DNA from: Sphingomonas sp. YR710
GTDB taxonomy: Bacteria; Pseudomonadota; Alphaproteobacteria; Sphingomonadales; Sphingomonadaceae
Length of the DNA stretch: 64,000 nucleotides
Direction of reading: 5' to 3'
NCBI RefSeq assembly: GCF_900101455.1
Contig: NZ_FMZJ01000006.1
Coordinates: 1-64,000 of the forward strand
Part shown: in pieces, positions 8,839 to 17,675 of the stretch
Layout of the letters: each line of letters begins with the position of its first letter
How positions within the stretch are numbered: the stretch's first letter is position 1
Made by a program: the position numbers and the translations under genes
The notes under the pieces: model-generated
What the model was told of the DNA's origin: nothing
The model's database searches: none
What the model saw: the letters and a program-made list of their open reading frames with translations, nothing else

Positions 8839-9473
8839 CGGCCCTGGCCTATGACTATGTCCGCGATGGCGGGGCCATTTATGCGCGCTCCTTCGCCATC
8901 ATCCGCGCGGAAGCCGATCTGACCGGTTTTTCGGAGGAGGAAGCCGATGTCGCGGTCCGCATGATCCATGCCTGCGGGCTGGTCGAAGCCACGCGCCATA
9001 TCCGGTTCGGCGCAGGCTGTGTGGCCGCCGCCCGCGCGGCGCTGAACGCCGGCGCCCCGATCCTGTGCGATGCCGAAATGGTCGCGCGCGGCATCACCCA
9101 GGCCCGCCTGCCCGCCCATAACGACATCGTCTGCACGCTCCGCGATCCGGGCGTGCCCGCGCTGGCGGCGGCGATCGGCAATACGCGCTCGGCAGCGGCG
9201 CTGGAACTGTGGAGCGACCGGCTGGCAGGCGCGGTGGTGGCGATCGGCAACGCTCCGACAGCGCTCTTTCGCTTGCTCGAGATGCTCGACGCCGGATGCC
9301 CGCGCCCGGCCGCGATCCTCGGCATGCCGGTCGGCTTCGTCGGCGCGGCGGAGTCGAAGGCGGCGCTCGCGGCACATCGCTCCGGTGTCCCATGGGCGAT
9401 CGTCGAGGGACGCATGGGCGGCAGCGCGATGACCGCCGCCGCCGTCAACGCCATCGCGCGGGCCGGCATATGA
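8835..9473 (+). CDS. cobH: Precorrin-8X methylmutase CobH
   Basis: CobH moves the C11 methyl group of precorrin-8X to C12, giving hydrogenobyrinic acid. The protein has 212 residues. The conserved RMIHACG (catalytic-type His at residue 45) lies in the expected place, followed by GAPILCDAEMVARGI and the PVGFVGAAESK segment. The C terminus has GRMGGSAMTAAAVNA. The start at 8835 overlaps the cobG stop (ATGA). Length and motif order are standard for the family. Confidence 0.95.
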   Translation: MTALAYDYVRDGGAIYARSFAIIRAEADLTGFSEEEADVAVRMIHACGLVEATRHIRFGAGCVAAARAALNAGAPILCDAEMVARGITQARLPAHNDIVCTLRDPGVPALAAAIGNTRSAAALELWSDRLAGAVVAIGNAPTALFRLLEMLDAGCPRPAAILGMPVGFVGAAESKAALAAHRSGVPWAIVEGRMGGSAMTAAAVNAIARAGI

Positions 9474-10201
9474 GCGCGCCCGGATGCCTGATCGGCGTGG
9501 GTGTAGGCCCCGGCGATCCCGAACTGATGACCTTGAAGGCGGCTCGCCTGATCGGTGCCGCCGATATCGTAGCCCATTTCGCCAAGGCCGGGAATGACAG
9601 CCATGCCCGCCGGATCGCCGCCGCGCATGTCCGCCCCGGCACCGTCGAACTGCCGCTCCTTTACCCGGTCACGACCGAAAGCCCGAAGGACGGTGCAGAC
9701 TATCGCGAGCGGATCGCCGCCTTTTACGCGGAATCGGCCGACCGGCTGGCCGCCCATCTCGACGCGGGGCGCGACGTGGTCGTGCTGAGCGAGGGCGATC
9801 CCTTGTTCTACGGCTCCTATATGCACCTCCATATCCGCCTCGCACCGCATTATCGGACGCAGATCGTGCCCGGCGTCACCGGCATGGCGGGCTGCTGGTC
9901 GAGCGCCGCGACGCCGATCGCGCAGGGCGACGATGTGCTCAGCGTCCTGCCCGGCACGCTGCCGGAGGATCAGCTCGCCCGCCGCATCGCCGGGGCCGAT
10001 GCCGTCGTGATCATGAAGGTCGGGCGCAACCTGCCGAAGATCCGCCGGGCGCTGGCGGCGGCCGGGCGGCTCGACCGCGCCATCTATGTCGAACGCGGCA
10101 CGATGGCGGACGGGCTGACGATGCGGCTCTCCGATCGGCCGGATGACCGCGCGCCCTATTTCTCGATCATCCTGGTTCCCGGCTGGGTGGGACAGCCATG
10201 A
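9470..10201 (+). CDS. cobI: Precorrin-2 C20-methyltransferase CobI
   Basis: CobI is a SAM-dependent tetrapyrrole methylase that converts precorrin-2 to precorrin-3A. The protein has 243 residues, with GVGVGPGDPELMTLKA at the N terminus (SAM-loop GVGPGDPELMT), LSEGDPLFYGSYMHL in the middle, and VPGVTGMAGCWS, which is characteristic of C20 methyltransferases. It overlaps cobH and cobJ by 4 bases on each side, so the cobG-H-I-J block is translationally coupled. Confidence 0.95.
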   Translation: MSAPGCLIGVGVGPGDPELMTLKAARLIGAADIVAHFAKAGNDSHARRIAAAHVRPGTVELPLLYPVTTESPKDGADYRERIAAFYAESADRLAAHLDAGRDVVVLSEGDPLFYGSYMHLHIRLAPHYRTQIVPGVTGMAGCWSSAATPIAQGDDVLSVLPGTLPEDQLARRIAGADAVVIMKVGRNLPKIRRALAAAGRLDRAIYVERGTMADGLTMRLSDRPDDRAPYFSIILVPGWVGQP

Positions 10202-10959
10202 CGGGCCGCCTGACGGTGATCGGGCTCGGCCCCGGACATGCCGCGCAGATCACGCCCGAAGCATCGGCCGCGCTGGCGGATGCCGAGTTGTTGCTGGGCT
10301 ATGCGCCCTATCTGGCACGGGTGCCCGAACGGCCCGGCCAACGCCGCGAACCGACCGACAATCGCGAGGAGATCGCGCGCGCTTCGGCTGCCCTGATGGC
10401 CGCGGCCGCCGGCGATCGGGTGGCGATGGTTTCGGGCGGCGATCCCGGCGTGTTCGCGATGGCGGCGGCGGTGTGCGAGGCGATCGAGCATGGCCCCCCG
10501 CAATGGCGCGCGATCGACGTCGTGATCCTGCCCGGCATCACGGCGATGCTGGCGGTCGCGGCGCGGGTGGGCGCACCGCTCGGGGCCGATTTCTGCGCGA
10601 TATCGCTGTCGGACAATCTCAAGCCCTGGGATCTGGTGCGGCAAAGACTGGCGGCGGTGGCGCAGGCCGGGTTCGTGATCGCGCTCTACAACCCGATCAG
10701 CAGGGCCCGCCCCTGGCAATTGGGCGAGGCGTTCGCGCTGCTTGCCGATCTGCTGCCGCCCGAGACGCCCGTGATCTTCGGCCGGGCGGCGGGCCGGCCG
10801 GATGAACGGATCGCGATCGTGCCGCTTTGCGAAGCCGACGCTGCAATGGCCGACATGGCGACCTGCGTCATCATCGGATCGGCGCACACCCGTATTATCG
10901 CGCGTCCGGACGGGCCAGCGTTGGTCTATTCGCCCCGTTCGGTGAGGCCGAGTGCATGA
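10198..10959 (+). CDS. cobJ: Precorrin-3B C17-methyltransferase CobJ
   Basis: CobJ is a ring-contracting SAM methyltransferase that gives precorrin-4. The protein has 253 residues. VIGLGPGHAAQITPEA at the start, VAMVSGGDPGVFAMAA, LPGITAMLAVAARVGAPLG and FVIALYNPISRARPW are the expected CobJ/CbiH motifs. Its last 34 bases overlap the 3' end of the convergent cobK. Confidence 0.95.
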   Translation: MTGRLTVIGLGPGHAAQITPEASAALADAELLLGYAPYLARVPERPGQRREPTDNREEIARASAALMAAAAGDRVAMVSGGDPGVFAMAAAVCEAIEHGPPQWRAIDVVILPGITAMLAVAARVGAPLGADFCAISLSDNLKPWDLVRQRLAAVAQAGFVIALYNPISRARPWQLGEAFALLADLLPPETPVIFGRAAGRPDERIAIVPLCEADAAMADMATCVIIGSAHTRIIARPDGPALVYSPRSVRPSA

Positions 10960-11687
10960 AGCGCCGCTGCAACGGCCTCATCCACGGTGCCGAGCGTCGG
11001 CACGTCGGGGGCGGGAGGCCGCGCGACCAATATGACCTCTATGCCGAGGTCATGGGCGGCGGCGATCTTGCCATAACTCGCCGCCCCGCCGCTATTCTTG
11101 GCGATGATGGCGTCGATCCCGTTATCGCGCAGCAGCGCGAGATCGTCGGCCTGCGCAAAGGGACCGCGATCGAGGATATAGCGCGCCGAAGGCACCGTCA
11201 GCCGCGGCTCGATCGGCTCGACCGAGCGCACGAGATAATCGTGCCACGGTGCGGCATTGGCGGCATGGGCCTCCTGCCGGCCGAGCGCGAGGAACACCCG
11301 GCGCGGGTTCGGCCCAAGCGCGGCGATCGCACCGGCCGGGTCGGCGGCGTCGGTCCATCGATCGCCGGGTCGACGCTCCCAGGCAGGGCGCCGCAGCGCA
11401 ATCATGCGAACACCCGACTGGCGCGATGCTTCGGCGGCGTTGCGCGACATGATCGCTGCAAACGGATGGGTGGCATCGATCAGCAGGTCGATCCGCCGCT
11501 CGACCAGCCAGCGCGCAAGCCCGTCCGCACCGCCAAAGCCTCCGCTCACAACCGGAACGGGCATGGTGACCGGCATGCGCGTGCGACCGGCCAGCGACAG
11601 CGTCACCGCGACATCGGCCTGCGCGCCGAGCCGGCCGGCGAGCAGGCGGGCCTCGGTCGTGCCGCCGAGAATCAGGATCGATCGCAT
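10926..11687 (-). CDS. cobK: Precorrin-6A reductase CobK, on the opposite strand
   Basis: CobK is the NADPH-dependent reductase giving precorrin-6B (precorrin-6Y). The protein has 253 residues. It opens with SILILGGTTEARLLAGRL, the family signature, and contains IDLLIDATHPFAA and IDAIIAKNSGGAASYGK. The start is taken at the ATG (CAT at 11685-11687), because the longer in-frame extension lacks family similarity and would run into cobL. The gene is antiparallel inside an otherwise co-directional operon. Its 3' end overlaps cobJ by 34 bases, and its start codon overlaps the cobL start codon on the other strand. Confidence 0.95.
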   Translation of the reverse strand: MRSILILGGTTEARLLAGRLGAQADVAVTLSLAGRTRMPVTMPVPVVSGGFGGADGLARWLVERRIDLLIDATHPFAAIMSRNAAEASRQSGVRMIALRRPAWERRPGDRWTDAADPAGAIAALGPNPRRVFLALGRQEAHAANAAPWHDYLVRSVEPIEPRLTVPSARYILDRGPFAQADDLALLRDNGIDAIIAKNSGGAASYGKIAAAHDLGIEVILVARPPAPDVPTLGTVDEAVAAALHALGLTERGE

Positions 11688-12936
11688 GGCTGAAGCCCCT
11701 AGCAACCGCTCCCCCGTTTCGGCAACGCCCGGCCGCTGGCTGACCATCGTCGGCATCGGCGAAGCCGGCATCGATGGCCTGTCGCCCCGTGCGGTCGCGG
11801 CGATCGCCGGCGCGGAGCGGGTGTTCGGCGGCCAACGCCAACTTGCGCTGGCGGCATCGGTCATTACCGGAAGCGCCCTCGCCTGGCCCTCGCCTTTCGA
11901 TCCGCTGATGCCGGCGGTGCGCGCGGTGCGCGGTCACCGGGTTTGTGTCCTGGCCTCCGGCGACCCCTTCCTGTTCGGCGTCGGCGCGACATTGGCCCGG
12001 CATATCCCCGCCGACGAGATGGACGTGTTGCCGTCGCCCTCGGCCTTCAGCCTCGCCGCCGCCCGGCTCGGCTGGCCGCTCGGCGAGATCGAGACGATAT
12101 CGCTGCACGGCCGCGCGCGCGCTCGGCTGCGCCCGTTGCTTCATCCGGGCACCCGCATTCTCGCTTTGACCTCCGGCGCGGACGATCCGGCACAGATAGC
12201 CGCACTGCTCACCGGCGCAGGGTTTGGCCGATCGGATCTGACCGTGCTCGAAGCGCTCGACGGCCCGCGCGAACGCATCCGTCATACGCGTGCGGACGGG
12301 TTCGATCTCCACACGATAGATCCGCTCAACCTGCTGGCGATAGAGGTCGTGGCCGACGAACAGGCGCACGTCATCCCGCTGGGCGCCGGCCGCGCCGATG
12401 ACCTGTTCGATCATGACGGCCAGATCACCAAGCGCGAGATCCGCGCCGTCTCCTTGTCGATGCTCGCGCCCCGGCGCGGCGAACTGCTGTGGGACGTGGG
12501 GGCGGGATCGGGTGCGATCGGCATCGAATGGATGCTGGCCCATCCGTCGATGCGGGCCATCGCCATCGAACCACGCCCCGAACGTGTGGCGCGGATCGCC
12601 CGCAATGCCGCACAGATGGGCGTGCCCGACCTGCCGATCGTCACCGGCAGCGCACCGGACGCATTGCGGGATCTGCCCCGCCCGGACGCAATCTTCATCG
12701 GCGGCGGCGCGACCGTACCGAGGGCCGTCGCCGCAGCGATCGAAGCGCTGCGCCCCGACGGCCGGCTGGTCATCAATGCGGTAACGCTGGAGACCGAGGC
12801 CGTTCTGCTCGACCATCATGCCCGTCTCGGCGGCAGCCTGACCCGCATCGCCGTGTCGCGGGCCGATCCGGTCGGGACCATGACCGGCTGGCGCAGCGCG
12901 ATACCCGTCACGATCTGGTCGTGGAGCAAGCCATGA
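11686..12936 (+). CDS. cobL: Precorrin-6Y C5,15-methyltransferase (decarboxylating) CobL
   Basis: CobL is a bifunctional enzyme of 416 residues. The N-terminal tetrapyrrole methylase half ([48 protein letters not shown]) corresponds to CbiE. The C-terminal half ([32 protein letters not shown] as SAM motif I) corresponds to CbiT, which also decarboxylates the C12 acetate. The ATG at 11686 lies within the cobK start-codon region on the other strand, so cobL cannot have a conventional private upstream promoter unless it lies inside cobK. Confidence 0.95.
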   Translation: MAEAPSNRSPVSATPGRWLTIVGIGEAGIDGLSPRAVAAIAGAERVFGGQRQLALAASVITGSALAWPSPFDPLMPAVRAVRGHRVCVLASGDPFLFGVGATLARHIPADEMDVLPSPSAFSLAAARLGWPLGEIETISLHGRARARLRPLLHPGTRILALTSGADDPAQIAALLTGAGFGRSDLTVLEALDGPRERIRHTRADGFDLHTIDPLNLLAIEVVADEQAHVIPLGAGRADDLFDHDGQITKREIRAVSLSMLAPRRGELLWDVGAGSGAIGIEWMLAHPSMRAIAIEPRPERVARIARNAAQMGVPDLPIVTGSAPDALRDLPRPDAIFIGGGATVPRAVAAAIEALRPDGRLVINAVTLETEAVLLDHHARLGGSLTRIAVSRADPVGTMTGWRSAIPVTIWSWSKP

Positions 12937-13307
12937 TTGTCGCGGGCTTCGGCTGTCGGCCCGGTGCCGCGACCGACGATTTCCTGTCCGCGCTCGCCGA
13001 GGCGCTGAACATCGCACAATGCGATGCTTCCACTCTCGCCTGCGTGGCCTTCCCTCATTTTCGGGCCGCCGAAGCCGCAACGACGCTTTCGGATCTGCCC
13101 GTCGCGATCATCGGCCAGCCCGCGCTCGAGCAAGCCTGCCTGCGTGCCGAAACCCACAGCGCGCGAACGTTCGCCCATACCGGGCTGACATCGGTCGCCG
13201 AAAGCGCGGCACTTGCCGCCGCCGGACCGGGCAGCCGCCTGCTCGTCCGCCGGATCGGCGCCGGGTCGGTGACCTGCGCCATCGCCATTGGAGAACGCCC
13301 CGCATGA
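12933..13307 (+). CDS. cobE: CobE/CbiG-C-domain protein
   Basis: This 124-residue protein begins with [16 protein letters not shown] and ends with an ACAIAIGE-like strand, matching the CobE family (the stand-alone C-terminal domain of CbiG). In aerobic producers CobE is needed for cobalamin synthesis, though its exact reaction is unclear. The start overlaps the cobL stop, and the stop overlaps the cobM start. Confidence 0.9.
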   Translation: MIVAGFGCRPGAATDDFLSALAEALNIAQCDASTLACVAFPHFRAAEAATTLSDLPVAIIGQPALEQACLRAETHSARTFAHTGLTSVAESAALAAAGPGSRLLVRRIGAGSVTCAIAIGERPA

Positions 13308-14068
13308 CCGTACATTTCATCGGCGCCGGCCCCGGCGCCGCCGATCTCATCACGGTGCGTGGCCGCGACCTGCTCGCGCGTTGCCCGGTCTGCCTCTATG
13401 CGGGATCGGTCGTTCCGCCCGAACTACTGGCGCATTGCCCGCCGGGCGCACAGCTGGTGAACACCGCGCCGCTGTCGCTCGACGAGATCGAGGCCGAATA
13501 TGTCGCGGCGCAGGCCGCCGGGCTGGACGTCGCACGCCTCCATTCGGGAGACCTGTCGATCTACTCGGCCTGCGCCGAACAGATCAGACGGCTCGAACGG
13601 CTCGGCATCTCCTATACGATGACACCCGGCGTCCCGGCGTTCGCCGCCGCCGCCGCATTGGTCGGCCGCGAACTGACGGTTCCGGGGGTGGCGCAAAGTC
13701 TGGTGCTGACGCGCCTGTCGGGCCGGGCGTCGGCGATGCCGCCGACCGAAACACTCGAGCAGTTCGCGGCGAGCCGCGCGACGCTGGCGATCCACCTTGC
13801 CATCCACCGCATCGACGAGGTCGCCGAGCGCCTGACCCCATTCTACGGCGCCGATTGCCCGGCAGTGGTCGCGATCCGCGCGAGCTGGCCGGACGAGGCG
13901 GTATTGCGCGGAACGTTGGCGACGATCGCAGGCCAGGTCGCGGCGCACGGCGTCGAGCGCATGGCGATCATTCTGGTCGGCCCGGCCCTCGGCAGCGAGG
14001 ATTTCCGCGAAAGCGCGCTCTACGACGTCGGCTATCAGCGCAGGTTCCGGGGCCGGGACGGGTTATGA
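13304..14068 (+). CDS. cobM: Precorrin-4 C11-methyltransferase CobM
   Basis: CobM is a SAM-dependent methylase of 254 residues that yields precorrin-5. [50 protein letters not shown] and [18 protein letters not shown] are all standard for CobM/CbiF. The 3' end overlaps the convergent cbiD by 34 bases, the same overlap length as cobJ/cobK. Confidence 0.95.
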   Translation: MTVHFIGAGPGAADLITVRGRDLLARCPVCLYAGSVVPPELLAHCPPGAQLVNTAPLSLDEIEAEYVAAQAAGLDVARLHSGDLSIYSACAEQIRRLERLGISYTMTPGVPAFAAAAALVGRELTVPGVAQSLVLTRLSGRASAMPPTETLEQFAASRATLAIHLAIHRIDEVAERLTPFYGADCPAVVAIRASWPDEAVLRGTLATIAGQVAAHGVERMAIILVGPALGSEDFRESALYDVGYQRRFRGRDGL

Positions 14069-15159
14069 GCCGCAGCGGGCGGACTATGGCCTACCAACTG
14101 GCCGTCGCGATCGAACAGCAGGATATCGAGCGTGATCGCGGGATCATCGAGCACGGCCGCCGCCGTCACCCAGGCCGCCCGCGCCACCGTGTCGCCAAGC
14201 GCAATGCCTTCGGCCTGCGCGAGCGCGAAAGCCTGGGCCGCGGTATTGGCGGTGCGGATCGCGTCGGCGAGGACCGGCGATCCGTCGGCGATGATCGCCT
14301 GCTGCGCCAGTGCATCGAAATCGACCGCGCCGCGCTTCGAATGCACGTCCAGCATCCCTTGCGCAAGTTTCGCCATCTTGGCGACGCCGCCGGCGACGGT
14401 GACGCGCGGTACCGGATGGGTGCGAAGATATTTGAGCATTCCGCCGACGAAATCGCCCATGTCGATCAGCGCCCGTTCGGGCAGCTCGTGATGTGCGAGC
14501 ACCGCCTGTTCGGATGTCTTTCCGGTCGCCCCCGCGACATGCGGCAGCTCCGCCGCACGCGCCACGTCGATGCCGCGATGGATGCCGTGGATCCAGGCCG
14601 CGCAGCTATAGGGAATGACGATCCCGGTCGTCCCGAGGATCGAAAGACCGCCGAGAATGCCGAGGCGCGCGTTGAGCGTGCGTTCGGCGAGCCGTTCGCC
14701 ATCGGCAACCGCGATCTCGATCTCCACATCGGCCGGTCCGCCCAGCGCCGCCGCGACATCCGCCACCGCGTCGCACATCATCCGGCGCGGCACCGGATTG
14801 ATCGCGGGTTCGCCGATCGCCAGCGGGAGGCCGGGCAATGTGACGGTGCCGACCCCCTTGCCGGCACGAAAGCGGATGCCCGCGCCCGGCGACAAAGGGC
14901 GAACCGTTGCCGATATCAGCGCGCCGTGGGTGACATCGGGATCGTCGCCCGCATCCTTGACGATGCCGACGGTTGCGACACCATCTTCCATCCGGTCGAA
15001 CGCCAGCGCGAACGCCGGCTCCTGCCCGCGGGGCAAGCGGATGGTCACGGGATCGGGAAACAGGCCGGTCGCCAGCGCCGTGCAGGCCGCCTTGACGGCG
15101 GCCGTCGCACAGGCGCCCGTGGTCCAGCCATAGCGCAAGGGAGCATCACCGGACTGCAT
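14035..15159 (-). CDS. cbiD: CbiD, precorrin-5 C1-methyltransferase
   Basis: The protein has 374 residues. [17 protein letters not shown] at the N terminus, [17 protein letters not shown] and [19 protein letters not shown] are diagnostic of CbiD. CbiD performs C1 methylation and, in the anaerobic pathway, prepares deacylation. Many aerobic alphaproteobacteria lacking CobF carry it instead, and no cobF is seen here, so it probably fills that step. The ATG is used; a GTG one codon upstream is possible. It is divergent from cobB, with about 55 bases between them. Confidence 0.93.
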   Translation of the reverse strand: MQSGDAPLRYGWTTGACATAAVKAACTALATGLFPDPVTIRLPRGQEPAFALAFDRMEDGVATVGIVKDAGDDPDVTHGALISATVRPLSPGAGIRFRAGKGVGTVTLPGLPLAIGEPAINPVPRRMMCDAVADVAAALGGPADVEIEIAVADGERLAERTLNARLGILGGLSILGTTGIVIPYSCAAWIHGIHRGIDVARAAELPHVAGATGKTSEQAVLAHHELPERALIDMGDFVGGMLKYLRTHPVPRVTVAGGVAKMAKLAQGMLDVHSKRGAVDFDALAQQAIIADGSPVLADAIRTANTAAQAFALAQAEGIALGDTVARAAWVTAAAVLDDPAITLDILLFDRDGQLVGHSPPAAAHNPSRPRNLR

Positions 15160-15215
15160 CACCGAGCCTTTAGGCCGGTCGGGCCGATTTTCCCATCGAT
15201 TGGAGACATGATCCG

Positions 15216-16535
15216 ATGACCGCCCGTGTCATTATCGTCGGAGCGCCGCGGTCGGGCTCCGGCAAGACGACGATCACGCTGGGCCTGTTGCGCGCGTTTC
15301 GCCGGCGCGGCCTTGTCGTGCGCGCGGCCAAGGCCGGGCCGGACTATATCGATCCGGCCTTTCATGCGGCGGCGACCGGAACCGCCAGCGTCAATCTCGA
15401 CAGTTGGGCAATGCCCCCCGAATATCTGGGCGCGCTGCTGCGACAGGCGGCCGAAGGCGCCGACCTCCTGGTGATCGAAGCCGCGATGGGGCTGTTCGAC
15501 GGCGTTGGCGATGTCGCCGGACGCCGGGGCGCGGCGGCGGATATTGCCGCACGGTTCGGCATCAAGGTGGCGCTCGTGCTCGATGTCACCGGCCAGGGGC
15601 AAACCGTCGGCGCGGTGGCCTGCGGCTTCGTCCACTATGATCCGGCCGTCGGCATTGCGGGGGTGATCGCCAATCGCGTCGCCAGCACCCGTCACCGCAA
15701 CCTCGCCGAGCAATCGGTGAGCGGCATCGGCCTGCCGCTGCTCGGCGCATTGATGCGCGACGGCGCGCCCAATCTTCCCGAGCGCCATTTGGGCCTCGTA
15801 CAGGCGCGCGAGCATGCCAATCTCGAGGTCTTGCTGGAGAGCCTGGCCGACGCCATCGAGCGCGATCTCGATCTTGATGCGATCCTCGACGCCGCGACGC
15901 CGCTTGCCGTGACCCCGCCCCTCGCCCCGGTTGCCGCGCTCCCGCCGCCCGGCCAGCGTATCGCATTGGCATGGGATGAGGCGTTCAGTTTCGTTTATCC
16001 GCATATGCTGCGCGAATGGCGAGACGCGGGCACGGAGATCGCGCGGTTTTCGCCGCTCGCCGACGAGGCCCCCGCGCACGATTGCGATATCTGCTGGCTG
16101 CCAGGCGGCTATCCCGAACTGCACGCCGGCAGGCTCGCGTCCGCATCGCACTTCCTGTCCGGCTTGCGCAGCTTTGCGCAACATCGTCCGGTTCACGGGG
16201 AGTGCGGCGGCTTCATGGTGCTGGGACAGTCGATCGAAGATGCCGCGGGAACGGCCCATGAGATGGCCGGGCTGATGGACCACAGGACCAGCTTCGCGCG
16301 GCGCAAGCTCAACCTGGGCTATCGCGAGGCAACGTTGCTGATCGATTGCCCGCTGGGACCGCAAGGCACCGTCCTGCGCGGACATGAATTTCATTATGCG
16401 ACGATCACCCCCGGCGAGGATGCCCCGCTGGCGATGCTGGCGGACGGCCTGGGCCAGCCACTCGGCGCGGCGGGCGGACAGCGAAAATTGGTGACAGGCA
16501 CCTTCTTCCACGCCATCGCCCGTCAGACAGGATGA
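15216..16535 (+). CDS. cobB: Hydrogenobyrinic acid a,c-diamide synthase CobB
   Basis: CobB is a glutamine- and ATP-dependent enzyme that amidates the a and c carboxylates. The protein has 439 residues. The N-terminal P-loop-like APRSGSGKTTITLGLLRAF is followed by KAGPDYIDPAFH and VIEAAMGLFDG. The C-terminal class I glutamine amidotransferase domain has LPGGYPELHA and the nucleophile Cys in GECGGFMVLG, with a late GHEFHYA segment. The family length is normal. It ends 6 bases from the convergent cbtA. Confidence 0.95.
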   Translation: MTARVIIVGAPRSGSGKTTITLGLLRAFRRRGLVVRAAKAGPDYIDPAFHAAATGTASVNLDSWAMPPEYLGALLRQAAEGADLLVIEAAMGLFDGVGDVAGRRGAAADIAARFGIKVALVLDVTGQGQTVGAVACGFVHYDPAVGIAGVIANRVASTRHRNLAEQSVSGIGLPLLGALMRDGAPNLPERHLGLVQAREHANLEVLLESLADAIERDLDLDAILDAATPLAVTPPLAPVAALPPPGQRIALAWDEAFSFVYPHMLREWRDAGTEIARFSPLADEAPAHDCDICWLPGGYPELHAGRLASASHFLSGLRSFAQHRPVHGECGGFMVLGQSIEDAAGTAHEMAGLMDHRTSFARRKLNLGYREATLLIDCPLGPQGTVLRGHEFHYATITPGEDAPLAMLADGLGQPLGAAGGQRKLVTGTFFHAIARQTG

Positions 16536-16541
16536 AAGCCG

Positions 16542-17258
16542 TCAACGGCGGACAGATCGCAGGACCGGCGCCGCCAGCAAGCCGAACCCAACACCGAGCG
16601 CAGCCCAAAGCACTGCCTGCATGCCGATCGCCGACACCCTGAAATCCCACAGTACGACCGCAGGAAAATCGGCAGGCACCTCGTTGATGGCCGGCATGAA
16701 CCACTGCGCGATAAAGGCCGTCGTTCCGTAGATGCCGATCAGCGCCAGCATGGCGTTCAGGGTTCCATGGCTTCGCCTGATCCGCATCGCCATATTCGCC
16801 GCGAATGTCAGGCAGGTCAGCGACAATAAGATCAGGCCGAAATAGGCCGCCGTACGGAAGGCGACGGTTTCATGCTGGCCTACCGCCGGTGGCGTCGGCG
16901 GATATTTGAGCGCGGGGATCAGGGCGACGGCGACGAAGCCGCCTATCGCCAGCAATATGGCAAGATTCCGCGGATCGAGCCTGCCGATGCGGCCATAAGC
17001 AAAGGCGAATATCAACGCAAAGAATCCGCCGATGGCGGCGCCATACATCGCCAGCGCGGTCAGCAGGCCAAGCCCGGCCTGGGTCGCGCGGCTGACGATC
17101 TCCGGCTCGCCGCCCATCGCCTCATGGGCCTCATGCGCATGTTCATAAGCGATCGCGAGGTTGATCCCCGGCTCGCCGAACAGACGGGCAAACAGCATCG
17201 CCAGGATTGCCGACAGGACGCCAGCGATCATCCCGCGCAGCAGCAGGTGCTTCACCAT
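16542..17258 (-). CDS. cbtA: CbtA, cobalt transporter subunit
   Basis: This 238-residue integral membrane protein has at least five hydrophobic helices, including GMIAGVLSAILAMLFARLF at the N terminus and IGGFFALIFAFAYGR. A His/Glu-rich loop (AYEHAHEAHEAMGGE) lies near residue 40. This matches CbtA, predicted to import Co(II) under cobalamin riboswitch control. It follows cbtB by 15 bases on the same strand. Cobalt supply for CobN is the likely role. Confidence 0.9.
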   Translation of the reverse strand: MVKHLLLRGMIAGVLSAILAMLFARLFGEPGINLAIAYEHAHEAHEAMGGEPEIVSRATQAGLGLLTALAMYGAAIGGFFALIFAFAYGRIGRLDPRNLAILLAIGGFVAVALIPALKYPPTPPAVGQHETVAFRTAAYFGLILLSLTCLTFAANMAMRIRRSHGTLNAMLALIGIYGTTAFIAQWFMPAINEVPADFPAVVLWDFRVSAIGMQAVLWAALGVGFGLLAAPVLRSVRR

Positions 17259-17273
17259 GATGTGCGTGCCCTT

Positions 17274-17492
17274 CTAGTGGCAGGGAAAGCCGAGCAGATG
17301 CCGCCCGTCATGGACGAATTCATGCACGGCGGTGCCCGAGAAAACCGACGTGGCGCCTTGTTCGGTGCTGACGAAGTACAGCAGGATCAGCGCGATGATC
17401 GATCCGAAAATCGCCCATGGCAGGATATCGCCAACGGGTATGGCGACATTGATGTAGCGGCTATCGGGATAATATGCGGCAGAGTTTGCCAT
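17274..17492 (-). CDS. cbtB: CbtB, small cobalt transporter subunit
   Basis: This 72-residue protein has one transmembrane helix (WAIFGSIIALILLYFVS) and a C-terminal metal-binding tail rich in His and one Cys (HEFVHDGRHLLGFPCH), the CbtB hallmark. The ATG (CAT at 17490-17492) has an AGGGAG ribosome binding site about 8 bases upstream. A longer in-frame reading would start inside the riboswitch expression platform and is rejected. Confidence 0.9.
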   Translation of the reverse strand: MANSAAYYPDSRYINVAIPVGDILPWAIFGSIIALILLYFVSTEQGATSVFSGTAVHEFVHDGRHLLGFPCH

Positions 17493-17547
17493 CGTCTCAG
17501 TCTCCCTGGGGATTGCGCGTCCCGGTTGGATCAATGCGTCTTCGGGA

Positions 17548-17631
17548 GGTCTGACTCTCGACACATATGAGCATGTGCCGATATACAGTGGCGCGACCGT
17601 GCCGGGTTCTCACCGGCTTCTCCGTCAGATC
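17548..17631 (-). promoter_or_regulatory. Short cobalamin riboswitch upstream of cbtBA
   Basis: Read on the minus strand, GATCTGAC (17624-17631) and GTCAGACC (17548-17555) pair as P1 (7 of 8). Between them lie GGAGAAGCCGGTGAGAACC, CGGCACGGTCGCGCCACTGT and a closing GAGAGTCAGAC box. This is the cobalamin riboswitch core in the short form commonly seen before cbtB. It ends 56 bases before the cbtB start, so it could control translation or termination of cbtBA. Confidence 0.85.
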
Positions 17632-17675
17632 GTGCTGTCCTCTTGGGATCGGCCGGGGCTGCTGTCAATCATCGT

